A stretch of DNA of 64,000 nucleotides from Betaproteobacteria bacterium (GTDB lineage: Bacteria; Pseudomonadota; Gammaproteobacteria; Burkholderiales; Rhodocyclaceae), in NCBI GenBank assembly GCA_009782565.1, contig WRIU01000005.1:97738-161737 (forward strand), written 5' to 3'. The position numbers and the translations under genes are program-made. This document shows positions 30,664 to 40,890 of this stretch, piece after piece (the first letter of the stretch is position 1; the number at the start of each line of letters is the position of its first letter). Under the pieces are notes generated by a model, which searched no databases, had not been told where the DNA came from, and worked only from the letters and a program-made list of their open reading frames with translations.

Positions 30664-31971
30664 TTACAGCGTTTCCAACCGTAGCCGCGTTACCTTCCCC
30701 TGCACCGAATCGAGCGCCTCGATGCGCGCGATGGCAGCAATGGCGTTTTTCTCCACGGTCTGATGGGTCAGCATGATAATGTCAGTCTGCGATTCGCCTT
30801 CGCCCGCTTCCCGCTGAATCATCGCATCGATGGAAATATCGCTGTCGGCGAGGATACGGGTGATGTCGGCGAGCACGCCGGACTTATCCAGCACACGCAT
30901 GCGTAGGTAATAGGAAGTTACCGTCTCCTCAATGGGCAGCACCGGCACGTCCAGCACCTGATCCGGCTGGAAGGCGAGATGCGGTACACGATGTTCGGGG
31001 TCGGCGGTATGCAGCCGCGTGATGTCGACGAGGTCGGCAATCACCGCGCTGGCGGTCGGCTCCGCCCCCGCGCCCTTGCCGTAATAGAGCGTCGCCCCCA
31101 CGGCGTCGGCTTGCACCAGCACCGCGTTCATTGCCCCCTCGACGTTGGCCAGCAACCTGCTGGCGGGCACGAGCGCCGGGTGCACGCGCAATTCGATTCC
31201 CTCCGGGCGCTTGCGCGCAATGCCGAGCAGCTTGATCCGGTATCCCAGTTGCCCGGCGTAAGCAATGTCGACCGATTCGAGCCGGGAAATGCCCTCGATG
31301 TGCGCCTTGTCGAACTGCATCGGGATGCCGAAAGCGATGGCGCTCATGATCGTCGCCTTGTGCGCGGCGTCCACCCCCTCGATATCGAACGTGGGATCGG
31401 TCTCGGCATACCCCAGGCGCTGTGCTTGCCTCAACACCTCGTCGAAAGGCAGCCCTTTGTCCCGCATTTCAGACAGGATGAAATTGGTCGTACCGTTGAT
31501 GATGCCCGCCACCCACTCGATGCGATTGGCGGACAAACCCTCGCGTAACGCCTTGATGATGGGAATCCCCCCGGCTACCGCCGCTTCAAAGGCCACCATC
31601 ACGTCGTGACGGTGCGCGGCGGCGAAAATCTCGTTGCCATGTACGGCCAGGAGCGCCTTGTTGGCAGTAACGAGATGCTTGCCACTCTCGATGGCCGACA
31701 GCGCCAGGTCTTTCGCCATGCCAACTCCGCCGATCAACTCGACCACGATGTCGATTTCCAGGTCGCGCGTCACACTGAAAGCATCGTCGGTGAGTTTCAC
31801 GGTCCCACCAGTAAGGCGTCGCGCGCGTTCGGTGTCTCTGTCCGCAACGGCAGTAATGCGAATCTCGCGCCCCGCCCGGCGGGCGATTTCGTCCGCGTTG
31901 CGTTCGAGAACGGCAAACACGCCGCCTCCGACAGTGCCGATGCCCAGCAGCCCTACATTGATCGGTTTCAT
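30664..31971 (-). CDS. hom: Homoserine dehydrogenase
   Basis: 435 residues. NAD(P)-binding GLLGIGTVGGGVFAVL, catalytic region with VAGGIPIIKALREGLSANRIEWVAGIINGTTNFIL, and a C-terminal ACT domain (about 350-430, YYLRMRVLDKSGVLADITRIL) that in this family gives feedback control by threonine. Reduces aspartate semialdehyde to homoserine for threonine and methionine synthesis. thrC, its usual follower, is not present; a radical SAM gene follows instead. Confidence 0.97.
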   Translation of the reverse strand: MKPINVGLLGIGTVGGGVFAVLERNADEIARRAGREIRITAVADRDTERARRLTGGTVKLTDDAFSVTRDLEIDIVVELIGGVGMAKDLALSAIESGKHLVTANKALLAVHGNEIFAAAHRHDVMVAFEAAVAGGIPIIKALREGLSANRIEWVAGIINGTTNFILSEMRDKGLPFDEVLRQAQRLGYAETDPTFDIEGVDAAHKATIMSAIAFGIPMQFDKAHIEGISRLESVDIAYAGQLGYRIKLLGIARKRPEGIELRVHPALVPASRLLANVEGAMNAVLVQADAVGATLYYGKGAGAEPTASAVIADLVDITRLHTADPEHRVPHLAFQPDQVLDVPVLPIEETVTSYYLRMRVLDKSGVLADITRILADSDISIDAMIQREAGEGESQTDIIMLTHQTVEKNAIAAIARIEALDSVQGKVTRLRLETL

Positions 31972-32061
31972 ACGGTCATTCCGTTGTTATACGTATATCA
32001 TAAATTGATCAGGGAGGCTCCGATTCATTCCCGCGCCTCCCTCTCCAACCCTTCAAAGGCG

Positions 32062-32085
32062 CCCTCTCCCGCTTGCCGGGAGAGG
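32062..32085. repeat. REP-like palindrome between hom and the EF-G-like gene
   Basis: CCTCTCCCG and CGGGAGAGG-type arms around a short loop, same core as at 4261-4284 and 45818-45849. Confidence 0.55.
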
Positions 32086-32103
32086 TGTAAGTGCGCCGCG
32101 CCG

Positions 32104-34089
32104 TTATTGCGCCCGGTTTGCGTGCTCGTTCACCAGCCGCGCTTGCACGTCGCCTGTGACCGGCTCGTAGCCGCCAGCCGTGGTGGCAAATTCGCTTTCC
32201 CCGGCACAAAGTGACTTCAGCCGCGCTTCAAAGCCATCCATGTCGGCCATCGGTACGGAGGCGGTGATCAGCGTCCAGCCGCTCGCGGGACTGTCGGTTC
32301 CGGTGACGCGGCCGCGCCGCCCGGAGAGTTCTGCGCTGACGTTGCCGAAGTAGTTGTCCGACACCCGAACCTGGACTTCGATGATGGGTTCGAGTATCTG
32401 GGGCCGCGCGGCCAGCACGGCGTCGATCAGGGCGTGGCGTCCGGCGGTGACGAAGGAAATTTCGTTGGAGTCGACGGGGTGATGTTTGCCGTCGGTGATG
32501 ACCACGCGGATGTCGTGAATGGGATAACCGGCCAGCGCGCCTTCGGTGACAGCTTGGCGCACGCCTTTTTCGACCGCTGGCATGAATTGCGCGGGGATAG
32601 TCCCACCCTTGACCTCGTCGCCAAACTGGAGGCCCTCGCCACGCGGAAGCGGCTCGACGCGCAAAGCGACTTCGCCAAACTGACCCGCTCCCCCGCTTTG
32701 CTTTTTGTGGCGGTAGCGCGCTTCGGCGGTCGCTGTGATGGTTTCGCGGTAGGCAATGGCGGGCGGCGCAGTGTCGAGTTCGAGGTTCCAACGCGAAGAG
32801 AGTTCGTTGAGGACGATTTTCAGATGTTGCTCGCCGAGGCCGCGCACGACGGTGTGGCGGCTGCGCGTGTCGTAGCCGATTTCCAGGCAGGGGTCCTCAT
32901 CGGCTATGCGGGAGAGGGCTTCGCCAAGGCGCTGTTCGTCGGCGGTCTTGCGGGTGATGAGCGCCAGGCCATAGACGGGTTGCGGATAAGCGGGCGGAAC
33001 CAGATGAAAATAGTCTTCGTCGTGGGAGTCGTGCAGGACGGCGTCGTGATGCAGTTCGTCGATCCGGGAGACGGCGCAGAGATCCCCCGGTACGGCAAGT
33101 TTGGTCTCCAGGGTGTTTTGCCCTTGCAGACGCAGGAGGTGAGCCACTTTGAAGGGTTTGCGCCCGTCGCCGACGAAAAGCGAATCGCCCGGCGAGACCG
33201 TGCCCTGATGAACACGGAAGAGGGCGATCTTGCCACGGTAGGGGTCGTTGCTGATCTGGAAAACATGGGCGACCGTATGGCGATCTGGGTCGGGCGCGAC
33301 TTTTACCATTTCCGAGCCTTTGAGGAATGGCGCGGGGTTGGCTTCGGTGGGGTCGGGCATGAGTTTGCCGAGGATGTCGAGCAGTTCACGCACGCCCGCG
33401 CCGGTCTGGGCAGAAACGAAGCAGACGGGAATCAGGTGGCCTTCGCGCAGGGCGGCTTCAAATGGGGCATGGAGTTGGTCGGGGTCAAGCGCTTCGCCCT
33501 GTTCGAGATAGCGTGCCATGAGGTCTTCGTCGAGTTCGATGACCTGGTCGACAATGGCGTCGTGCGCGGCATTCACGCTGGAGAAAGCGGTGCTGGCGTC
33601 GGCCTTGGGAGCGAAAAAGCAGTCGATTACGGCGCTGCCGTCCGGCGAGGGAAGGTTGAGCGGCAGGCATTCGCGGCCAAAGGCGGAAGTGATGGCGTCC
33701 ATCAGGGCATCGAAGTTGCTGCCCGCGTCGATCTTGTTGACGATGATCATGCGGCATTTGCCCTGTGCCGCCGCCATCATCCGGCGCACGCTGCTTTCGA
33801 CCCCGGCGGCGGCGTTGATGACGATAGCCGCAGTTTCGACCGCTGACAGTGCGGACAGCGCCCGTCCAGCCAGATCGGACAGTCCCGGCGTGTCGAGCAG
33901 GTTGATCCAGTGCTCCGCCCATTCCAGGTGCGACAGCGAGGACGTAAACGACTGGCCGGCAGGTGTGTCGTTGCTGCCATCGTTGATCCCGGCAGTAGCA
34001 AGCAGAGCCCGAATCAGGGTAGTTTTGCCACTGCCGGTTTGCCCAAGGAGGCACAGGTTGCGGATGTCGTGGACTGAGCTGGGTGTCAT
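32104..34089 (-). CDS. Elongation factor G-like GTPase (second, divergent EF-G paralogue)
   Basis: 661 residues with all EF-G domains recognisable: G1 GQTGSGKTTL (16-25), G3 DTPGLSD (66-72), G4 NKID, and later domains with SGGAGQFGEVALRVEPL and LSGRRGRVTG. It is clearly apart from the true fusA at 61687: the catalytic His after DTPG is Leu, and the switch I RGITI motif is not found. Such EF-G-like proteins are widespread and mostly uncharacterised; some relatives act on stalled ribosomes. ATG has GGGAG eight nt upstream. Divergent from pepN. Confidence 0.88.
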   Translation of the reverse strand: MTPSSVHDIRNLCLLGQTGSGKTTLIRALLATAGINDGSNDTPAGQSFTSSLSHLEWAEHWINLLDTPGLSDLAGRALSALSAVETAAIVINAAAGVESSVRRMMAAAQGKCRMIIVNKIDAGSNFDALMDAITSAFGRECLPLNLPSPDGSAVIDCFFAPKADASTAFSSVNAAHDAIVDQVIELDEDLMARYLEQGEALDPDQLHAPFEAALREGHLIPVCFVSAQTGAGVRELLDILGKLMPDPTEANPAPFLKGSEMVKVAPDPDRHTVAHVFQISNDPYRGKIALFRVHQGTVSPGDSLFVGDGRKPFKVAHLLRLQGQNTLETKLAVPGDLCAVSRIDELHHDAVLHDSHDEDYFHLVPPAYPQPVYGLALITRKTADEQRLGEALSRIADEDPCLEIGYDTRSRHTVVRGLGEQHLKIVLNELSSRWNLELDTAPPAIAYRETITATAEARYRHKKQSGGAGQFGEVALRVEPLPRGEGLQFGDEVKGGTIPAQFMPAVEKGVRQAVTEGALAGYPIHDIRVVITDGKHHPVDSNEISFVTAGRHALIDAVLAARPQILEPIIEVQVRVSDNYFGNVSAELSGRRGRVTGTDSPASGWTLITASVPMADMDGFEARLKSLCAGESEFATTAGGYEPVTGDVQARLVNEHANRAQ

Positions 34090-34267
34090 GACTCTTTCTC
34101 CCTCAAAATATTGTGGATGGTAAGGCTTTCGATGAGGCGGATGATCGGACTGGATACGAAATGAAGGAAGTTTCTGCTATCCGAGCGATTATGGCAATTA
34201 CACTATGACCTTTTGTGCGGTTGCGGTGAGCGGTTTCATGAACAGAAAAACGAAAAGAAAACTCCCA

Positions 34268-36949
34268 ATGACGATTCATCGCGCGGATTATCGCCCATTG
34301 GCCTGGACGGTTGAGCGCGTTGATCTGCATTTTCGTCTCGACCCGGCGGCGACCGTCGTCACCAACCGTATGGTGTGCACGCGCAATCCGGGAGCGAAGG
34401 ATGGCTCTTTGCGTTTGTGGGGGGAAGAACTCGAACGCCTTTCGACGCGGGTTGATGGGCAACTGGCGAGTCCGCGCGAGGTAGATGGCGGCGTACTGGA
34501 ATTCGATCTCGATCCGTCCCCGGACAATGCCAGGGTAACGGTAGAGGTCGTCACACGGATCAGGCCAAACGCCAATACTGCCCTTTCCGGGCTGTATCTC
34601 TCCAACGGCGGATTTTTTACCCAATGCGAGGCCGAGGGTTTCCGCCGCATCACCTTTTTCCCGGATCGCCCCGATGTGATGGCGCGCTATACCGTGACCA
34701 TCGAGGCCGAGCGCGAACGTTGCCCGGTGCTGCTGTCCAACGGCAATCTGATCGAGGCGGGCGACCTGCCCGATGGATGGCATTTCGCGCGATGGGAAGA
34801 CCCGTTCCCGAAGCCGTCCTATCTTTTCGCGCTGGTGGCGGCAAAGCTGGCTGCGCTGGAGTGCATCGAAAATACCGCTTCCGGACGGCAAGTGACGCTC
34901 CAGGTCTGGGTGGAAGAGAACGATCTCGGCTGCGCCGGACATGCGATGGAATCACTCATCAATGCCATGCGTTGGGACGAAGAACGCTTTGGGCTGGAAC
35001 TCGATCTCGACCGTTTCATGATCGTTGCCGTGTCCGACTTCAACATGGGGGCGATGGAGAACAAGGGGCTGAACGTTTTCAATACGAAATATGTGCTCGC
35101 CCGATCCGGGACGGCATCCGACGCCGATTACGCGGGCGTGGAAAGCGTGGTGGCGCACGAATACTTCCACAACTGGACGGGCAACCGCGTGACCTGCCGC
35201 GACTGGTTCCAGTTGACCCTCAAGGAAGGCCTCACAGTCTTCCGCGACCAGGAATTTTCCGCCGACATGCTTGCCCGCGCAGCAGGAAAAGAGGGCGCGG
35301 CTTCAGCCAGGGCCGTCAAGCGCATTGATGATGTCAAAAAGCTGCGCGTGGCGCAGTTCCCGGAAGACAACGGCCCGATGGCGCACCCGATCCGTCCGGA
35401 CAGTTACCGGGAAATCGACAATTTTTATACCGCCACGGTGTATGAGAAAGGGGCCGAAGTCGTCCGCATGCTCAATACCCTGCTTGGGGCGGAAGGTTTC
35501 CGCGCAGGGATGAATCTTTACTTCCGCCGCCACGATGGGCAAGCCGTGACCTGCGATGATTTCGTCGCCGCCATGAGCGATGCCAATGAAACCGATCTGG
35601 CCGCTTTCATGCGCTGGTATGCCCAGGCCGGTACGCCCCGGCTGAAAGTGCGGGGGCAATGGGAGGCCGACAATGCCAGCTATGCGCTGACGCTCTCGCA
35701 GCGCGTCCCGTCCACGACGAAGCCTCCAACAGAATCGCTGCCGCTGGTCATCCCGGTGGCGGTGGGCCTGATTGCCCCCGATGGCCGCGATTTGCCGCTA
35801 CGCCTCGAAGAAGAGGACGGGCAGAACGCCGAGGAAGCGGTATTCACCAAGGTGTTGACGCTCGATCAGGCCGAAAAAACCTTCCGCTTCACCGGGATTG
35901 AAGTCGAACCCGTGCCCTCGGTTTTGCGTGGTTTTTCTGCCCCGGTCATTCTCGAACAGGAAGAAGACGAAGCTCGGCTGGCCTTTCTCATGGCGAATGA
36001 CTCCGATCCCTTCAACCGCTGGGATGCCGTGCAACGCTACAGCGAACGGGTGATTCTCGCGCGAGCCGCCGATCCTCATCGGGAAACGCCGACAGCCTGG
36101 ATCGACGCTTTCCGCGTCCTGCTCATCGATGAACGGCTCGACCCTGCTTTCCGCGCCGAGGCGCTTGCCCTGCCGTCGGAGAACTATCTGCTCGAACGCA
36201 TGAACCCCGCCGACCCGGTTGCCCTGCGCGCGGCGCTCATTGGCCTGACGCGCGAACTCGGTTCCGTACTGGCCGAAAATTGTTATGGGCTGACCCATAT
36301 CCTGCGGGTGACGGGTCCTTATCGTTATCACCCACTGGACACCGGGCGGCGCGCATTGGTCAACTTGGCGCTGCGTTACCTCGTTGCCGGAGGGGATGCC
36401 CGTGGCGTACCGCTTGCCCTGGCTCGTTTCGCGACTGCCGACAACATGACAGAGTACATGGGCGCGCTTGGCGCGCTGATGACGAGCACGGAAGAAGCGG
36501 TACGGAATGCCGTGCTCGACACCTTCCGCAAACGGTTCGATGGTCAAACCTTGCCGCTCGACAAGTGGTTTGCCATTCAGGCCGGAGCCTGGCGCTGGGG
36601 CGAACGCGCCAGGCCGACGCTAGGCAGGGTGCGCGCGCTGATGCAGGACTCCGCCTTCAATTTGTCGAACCCAAACAAAGTTTATGCCCTGCTGGGTACT
36701 TTCTTCCGTGGCAATCCCGGCGAATTTCATGCCGGGGACGGTAGCGGCCATGCTTTCTGGGCTGACCAGATTTGCGCGCTGGATGCCCGCAATCCACAAA
36801 TTGCGGCACGGATGGCGCGCGCGCTGGAAAACTGGCGGCGTTACCCCTCAGGCTTGCAGGCAAGCATCCGCGCGCAGCTTGAACGGGTGAAAGCGCAGCC
36901 GGGGCTTTCCAACGGAGTGGCGGAAGTGATCGACAAGGCGCTGGGTTGA
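34268..36949 (+). CDS. pepN: Aminopeptidase N (M1 family)
   Basis: 893 residues from MTIHRADYRPL. With this start the zinc motif HEYFH falls at H297-H301 and E320 completes the ligands, the same numbering as E. coli PepN, which supports the start; an in-frame ATG at 34238 and the frame from 34205 have no good ribosome site. The GAMEN substrate motif (NMGAMENKGLNVF) precedes it. Cytoplasmic peptide turnover. recC follows after 36 nt. Confidence 0.96.
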   Translation: MTIHRADYRPLAWTVERVDLHFRLDPAATVVTNRMVCTRNPGAKDGSLRLWGEELERLSTRVDGQLASPREVDGGVLEFDLDPSPDNARVTVEVVTRIRPNANTALSGLYLSNGGFFTQCEAEGFRRITFFPDRPDVMARYTVTIEAERERCPVLLSNGNLIEAGDLPDGWHFARWEDPFPKPSYLFALVAAKLAALECIENTASGRQVTLQVWVEENDLGCAGHAMESLINAMRWDEERFGLELDLDRFMIVAVSDFNMGAMENKGLNVFNTKYVLARSGTASDADYAGVESVVAHEYFHNWTGNRVTCRDWFQLTLKEGLTVFRDQEFSADMLARAAGKEGAASARAVKRIDDVKKLRVAQFPEDNGPMAHPIRPDSYREIDNFYTATVYEKGAEVVRMLNTLLGAEGFRAGMNLYFRRHDGQAVTCDDFVAAMSDANETDLAAFMRWYAQAGTPRLKVRGQWEADNASYALTLSQRVPSTTKPPTESLPLVIPVAVGLIAPDGRDLPLRLEEEDGQNAEEAVFTKVLTLDQAEKTFRFTGIEVEPVPSVLRGFSAPVILEQEEDEARLAFLMANDSDPFNRWDAVQRYSERVILARAADPHRETPTAWIDAFRVLLIDERLDPAFRAEALALPSENYLLERMNPADPVALRAALIGLTRELGSVLAENCYGLTHILRVTGPYRYHPLDTGRRALVNLALRYLVAGGDARGVPLALARFATADNMTEYMGALGALMTSTEEAVRNAVLDTFRKRFDGQTLPLDKWFAIQAGAWRWGERARPTLGRVRALMQDSAFNLSNPNKVYALLGTFFRGNPGEFHAGDGSGHAFWADQICALDARNPQIAARMARALENWRRYPSGLQASIRAQLERVKAQPGLSNGVAEVIDKALG

Positions 36950-36985
36950 GAAAACCGGATTTCCACTGAACTGCCGCTGCCCCTC

Positions 36986-39900
36986 ATGTTCTCCGTTACT
37001 TTTTCCAACCGTTTTGAAAACCTGCTGGATGCCTTGCTGGCGCGGCGGGGGGACTCTTCCCCCAAAAGGGAGGCAGGGCCGTTTGCGCGTTGGCAAGTGA
37101 TTGTTCCGGGGAGCGCTATCAGGCGGCGCGTCGAGTTGGCGATGGCGGATCGCTTCGGGATCAGCGCAGGAGTCGATTTCGATTATCTGGCGCAGTGGTT
37201 ATGGCGACAGGTTGGCCGCGTGGTGGAGGTTCCGGAGGTTTCGCCCTATGCTCCAGATGCGTTCGTCTGGCAGATTTTCGCCGCGCTGGAAGGGGATTGG
37301 CTGGACAAACACGCGCGGCTCAAGCGTTATCTGGAAGGGGCGGACGCGCGGCAACGTTTCGAGTTGGCCGGACGGTTGGCGCGTCTGTTCGATCATTACT
37401 TGTGTTATCGCCCAAAGTGGCTCGAAAGATGGGCTGTTCCGATGCCCGAATTCGTGTCACAGGAAGAAACCCAGAAGACTCTTCGCGCGGACGAAGCCTG
37501 GCAGATTGAGCTGTGGCGGCGCATCGTCCTTCATGACGAATCCCAGGCGTTCCAGTTGCCGTTCATGCGTTTTCTGCGCTGTGTGGCAAAGATGGAGGAT
37601 GCCGCGCTCGCAAGGGCCGGTTTGCCTGCCGCTATCGATGTGTTTTGCCTACCGAGCTTGCCGCCGCTTTATCTGGAGATGTTGCGCGCACTCGCGCGGA
37701 TGATGGATGTGCGCTTATATGTGCTCAATCCCTGCCGCGAATACTGGTTCGAGATCGTCGACGCGCGCAGCCTGTCGCGGTTGGAGCGCAATCAACACGC
37801 TCTTTTTCATGAGACGGGCAACAAGTTGCTGGCAGCTTGGGGCAAGCAGGCGCAAGCACAGATTGCATCCCTGTTTGAAGGCGAAAATCCCGTGCTGGAA
37901 AACGCGGAATGGTCGCCGCATGCGGGTTCTCATTTGCTGGCGCGCTTGCAAAACGCTTTTCTCGATCTGCGGGAACTCGACGCGGGCAGTATCCGTCTGG
38001 ATGAACACGACCGCAGTATCGAACTGCATCTGTGCCACTCGCGTATCCGCGAGCTGGAAGTGCTGCATGACCGCCTGTTGGGGCTGTTCAAGGAACGGGA
38101 AGGTTTGCGCCCGGATGAAATCGTCGTCCTCATGCCCGATCTCGCCGCTTGCGCGCCGTTGATCGAGGCGGTATTCGGCACAGCGCCGCGAAAGCGGTTT
38201 ATCCCGTGGCGCATCACAGGGCAGGGGCGAACGGAGGAAAACCCGGTTGCGCGGGCGCTCGATGATCTGCTGAGCTTGGCGGCGGGCAACGCGCCCGCAA
38301 GCCGGGTGTTCGACCTGCTGCGGCAACCGCTGGTGGCGGCGCATTTCGGGCTGGCTGAATCCGCGCTGGAGCAGGTGCGCGACTGGATGCACGAGGCGGG
38401 CATCCGTTGGGGGCTGGATTCGGAACAGGCACGCGCCGCAGGCGCGGGCGGCGGGCATACCGTGGAGGCGGGGCTTGCCCGGCTGTTTTTATCCTGGGCG
38501 GCAGGCGATGTGGCTTCTCGCGCGCTTTTCGCCGGGCAGACAGGCATCCCTCACGCGCCGCAAGGCAGCGCCGGTCTGGCGTTGGGCGCATTCTGGCATT
38601 ACGCCCGCACTCTGAATCGTTTGCGCGTCGAATTGTTGCAAGCGCACGATGCCGAGGGCTGGCGAGCCGTGCTGTTGGCCTCGCTCACGGCCTTGATGGG
38701 AGAGGCTCCGGAACACGCCGAGGAGATGCGCGCCGTGCGTGGGGCGGTCAACGCGCTGGCCGACGATATGGCCGCTGCCGGTCTCGATGGGCAGGAGGCT
38801 GGTGCTGCGTTGCCGCTCGATGTCATTCACATGGCACTGGCCGAACGGCTCGATGAAACTCTGCACGGCAGCGTACCGGGAGGCGCGGTCACATTCAGCG
38901 CCCTGTCTGCCCTGCGCGGTCTGCCGTACCGTGTGGTGTGCGTCATCGGGCTGGACAACGACGCGTTCCCCACCCGTGATCGCGCCGAAGAGTTCGATCT
39001 CATGGCAGCTTTTCCGCAGAAGGGCGACCGCCAGCGGCGGGACGACGAGCGCAATCTTTTTCTCGATGTCGTGCTGTCCGCGCGCGACGTGCTGCATTTG
39101 TCCTGTGTCGGGCGTAACGCACGGGACAACGCAGCATTGCTGCCTTCGGTGCTGGTCGAAGAACTGCTCGATGTGCTTGCCACTGCCTGCGCCGAAAACC
39201 CGGAAAGATCGGATTCGATTGCCCAGGCTCGCGTCCGGCTGATCGTGGAGCACCCCCTGCAATCCTTTTCGCCTGACTATTTCGTGACGGAAGGCAAAAG
39301 AGACGAGCGCCTTGAGAGTTTCAACGGCGAATTCGCCCGTGCGCTCGATGAGCGTTTTCGCCAGCAACAAACACAGGCGAGCAGGGAAAAGATGCGTGTG
39401 GAGGCGCGTTTTGTCGAGGAAGATGAAGACGATGTTGAAGAAGAGGGCGGCAGGCCGTTTTTTACCTCTCCGCTTCCGCTGCCGGGCGAAGAATGGCGTT
39501 GCGTCGATCTCGCCCAACTCAAGCGTTTTTTCAGCAACCCATGCCGTTACCTGCTGCGCGAGCGTTTAGGACTCGATCTTCCGGAAAGCGAAGAAGAGCT
39601 CGCCGATGTCGAGCCGTTTGTTCCGGACTGGCAGGCGTGCCGCGCGCTCGTGGTGCGTTTGCTACCCGTCCTGCTGGAAGCGGGGGGGGAAGGGGGCGCT
39701 TCGATCACCGACGAGGCGCTGTTTTCCCTTGCACGCGCAGGAGGGGAATACCCTGCCGGGAGTTTGGGGGAAGGGGCCTTGCGCCGTGAACTGGTTTCCC
39801 TGCGCGGTTTTACCAGCCGGGTGAACGCGGCGCTCGCCGAGCCACACTGCCCGGTGCATACCGTGAAGCTCCCATTCACGCTTGCGCCCCATCCCGAACA

Positions 39901-40432
39901 CGAAACCGAAATCGAAACCTGGGAACTACGCGCCGCGTTCGGCGTGTTGCGTGTGGATGGGCACCTTACCTGGCGCTACGATGACACCCGCGCGAACGAT
40001 GCGCTCGCGGCCTGGCTCGACCATTTAACGCTCTGTGCCGCCCCCCCGCCGGGGGTGGAATGCCGGACTCGCGTCATATCGCGCGATGGCGAATTCGTGT
40101 TGCGCCCCTTGCCCGCAACTGATGCGCGCGCGCATCTCGAAAAATTGCTGGTGCTCTACCGTGCGGGACTGCGGGAACCGCTACGCTTTTTCCCGAAATC
40201 GGCCTGGGAATACGCTTGTGTCCTTGCCCGCGAGGGCAACGAAGACAAGGCCCGCAAAGAGGCGTCCAAGAAATGGAATGATGGCCATTTCCCCGAAAAG
40301 AACCAGGCCGCCTACCGGCTGGCTCTGCGCGGCATGCGCGAGGATGAAATTCTCGATGACGTGTTTTGGGAAAACGCCAAAACCGTGTTCGGTACTTATG
40401 GAAACCCTGAACAAGCTTGGATTGAGGCGTAG
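36986..40432 (+). CDS. recC: Exodeoxyribonuclease V subunit gamma (RecC)
   Basis: 1148 residues, full RecC length. The start SVTFSNRFENLLDALL, the inactivated-helicase core with LHLCHSRIRELEVLHDRLLGLF, VIGLDNDAFPTRDR, and the CRYLLRERLGLDLPESEEEL segment are typical of RecC. The RecBCD complex resects double-strand breaks and degrades linear phage DNA; RecC recognises Chi. Normally recB and recD follow directly; here the next genes are yraN and an unrelated gene on the other strand. The stop TAG lies at the edge of a GTAGGGGGCGATGGC repeat fragment. Confidence 0.95.
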   Translation: MFSVTFSNRFENLLDALLARRGDSSPKREAGPFARWQVIVPGSAIRRRVELAMADRFGISAGVDFDYLAQWLWRQVGRVVEVPEVSPYAPDAFVWQIFAALEGDWLDKHARLKRYLEGADARQRFELAGRLARLFDHYLCYRPKWLERWAVPMPEFVSQEETQKTLRADEAWQIELWRRIVLHDESQAFQLPFMRFLRCVAKMEDAALARAGLPAAIDVFCLPSLPPLYLEMLRALARMMDVRLYVLNPCREYWFEIVDARSLSRLERNQHALFHETGNKLLAAWGKQAQAQIASLFEGENPVLENAEWSPHAGSHLLARLQNAFLDLRELDAGSIRLDEHDRSIELHLCHSRIRELEVLHDRLLGLFKEREGLRPDEIVVLMPDLAACAPLIEAVFGTAPRKRFIPWRITGQGRTEENPVARALDDLLSLAAGNAPASRVFDLLRQPLVAAHFGLAESALEQVRDWMHEAGIRWGLDSEQARAAGAGGGHTVEAGLARLFLSWAAGDVASRALFAGQTGIPHAPQGSAGLALGAFWHYARTLNRLRVELLQAHDAEGWRAVLLASLTALMGEAPEHAEEMRAVRGAVNALADDMAAAGLDGQEAGAALPLDVIHMALAERLDETLHGSVPGGAVTFSALSALRGLPYRVVCVIGLDNDAFPTRDRAEEFDLMAAFPQKGDRQRRDDERNLFLDVVLSARDVLHLSCVGRNARDNAALLPSVLVEELLDVLATACAENPERSDSIAQARVRLIVEHPLQSFSPDYFVTEGKRDERLESFNGEFARALDERFRQQQTQASREKMRVEARFVEEDEDDVEEEGGRPFFTSPLPLPGEEWRCVDLAQLKRFFSNPCRYLLRERLGLDLPESEEELADVEPFVPDWQACRALVVRLLPVLLEAGGEGGASITDEALFSLARAGGEYPAGSLGEGALRRELVSLRGFTSRVNAALAEPHCPVHTVKLPFTLAPHPEHETEIETWELRAAFGVLRVDGHLTWRYDDTRANDALAAWLDHLTLCAAPPPGVECRTRVISRDGEFVLRPLPATDARAHLEKLLVLYRAGLREPLRFFPKSAWEYACVLAREGNEDKARKEASKKWNDGHFPEKNQAAYRLALRGMREDEILDDVFWENAKTVFGTYGNPEQAWIEA

Positions 40433-40445
40433 GGGGCGATGGCAT
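40430..40445. repeat. Fragment of the GTAGGGGCG repeat family at the recC stop
   Basis: GTAGGGGGCGATGGC matches the outer core of copies A and C of the MITE-like family; no second half is visible, so this is a remnant or a solo end. Confidence 0.45.
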
Positions 40446-40482
40446 CAGTGAATTTGGCAACATAACCCGAAACGGCTCGGAC

Positions 40483-40857
40483 TCATCCCCCCTCAAACGC
40501 CCCACGAATCCATTGTGGCTCATCAAGGCCGTTGTCGAACAGAACGGCGTCGAAACGGCAAGGCCGTTCCTGATACGCGCGTCCAGCCCGGAGAAGCCAC
40601 CATTTCGCGGCGAAGATGATGCGCTGCCGCTTTGCGGCGGTGATACTTTCTGCCGCGCTGCCGAAGCGGGGATTCGTGCGTAAGCGCACTTCGACGAAAA
40701 CCAGGGTATCGCCTTCCCGGCAGACCAGATCGAGTTCTCCGCGCCGACAGCGCACGTTGCGGGCGAGAATTTTGAGCCCATGACCGGCAAGCCACACGGC
40801 AGCGCGTTCTTCAGCCAGTTGCCCGCGAGCTTGCGCCGGAGAAGCGGGCACGTTCAC
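40483..40857 (-). CDS. yraN: YraN/UPF0102 family protein, endonuclease-like fold
   Basis: 124 residues. GQLAEERAAVWLAGHGLKIL and the nuclease-like core GELDLVCREGDTLVFVEVR, where Asp, Glu and Arg (usually Lys) take PD-(D/E)XK positions. The family resembles Holliday-junction resolvases, but its function is not established. Often near rsmI; here between recC and an unrelated P-loop gene. Confidence 0.93.
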   Translation of the reverse strand: MNVPASPAQARGQLAEERAAVWLAGHGLKILARNVRCRRGELDLVCREGDTLVFVEVRLRTNPRFGSAAESITAAKRQRIIFAAKWWLLRAGRAYQERPCRFDAVLFDNGLDEPQWIRGAFEGG

Positions 40858-40890
40858 TTTTTCGGCTTTGTCGGGAAAAAGTGCGCCCGC

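Noticed and set aside
32434..33846. 470-residue plus-strand open frame over the EF-G-like gene
   Set aside because: Antisense shadow; the minus-strand protein has all GTPase motifs.
34103..34942. 279-residue minus-strand frame over the pepN start
   Set aside because: Shadow of pepN; overlaps the divergent promoter zone and shows no motif.
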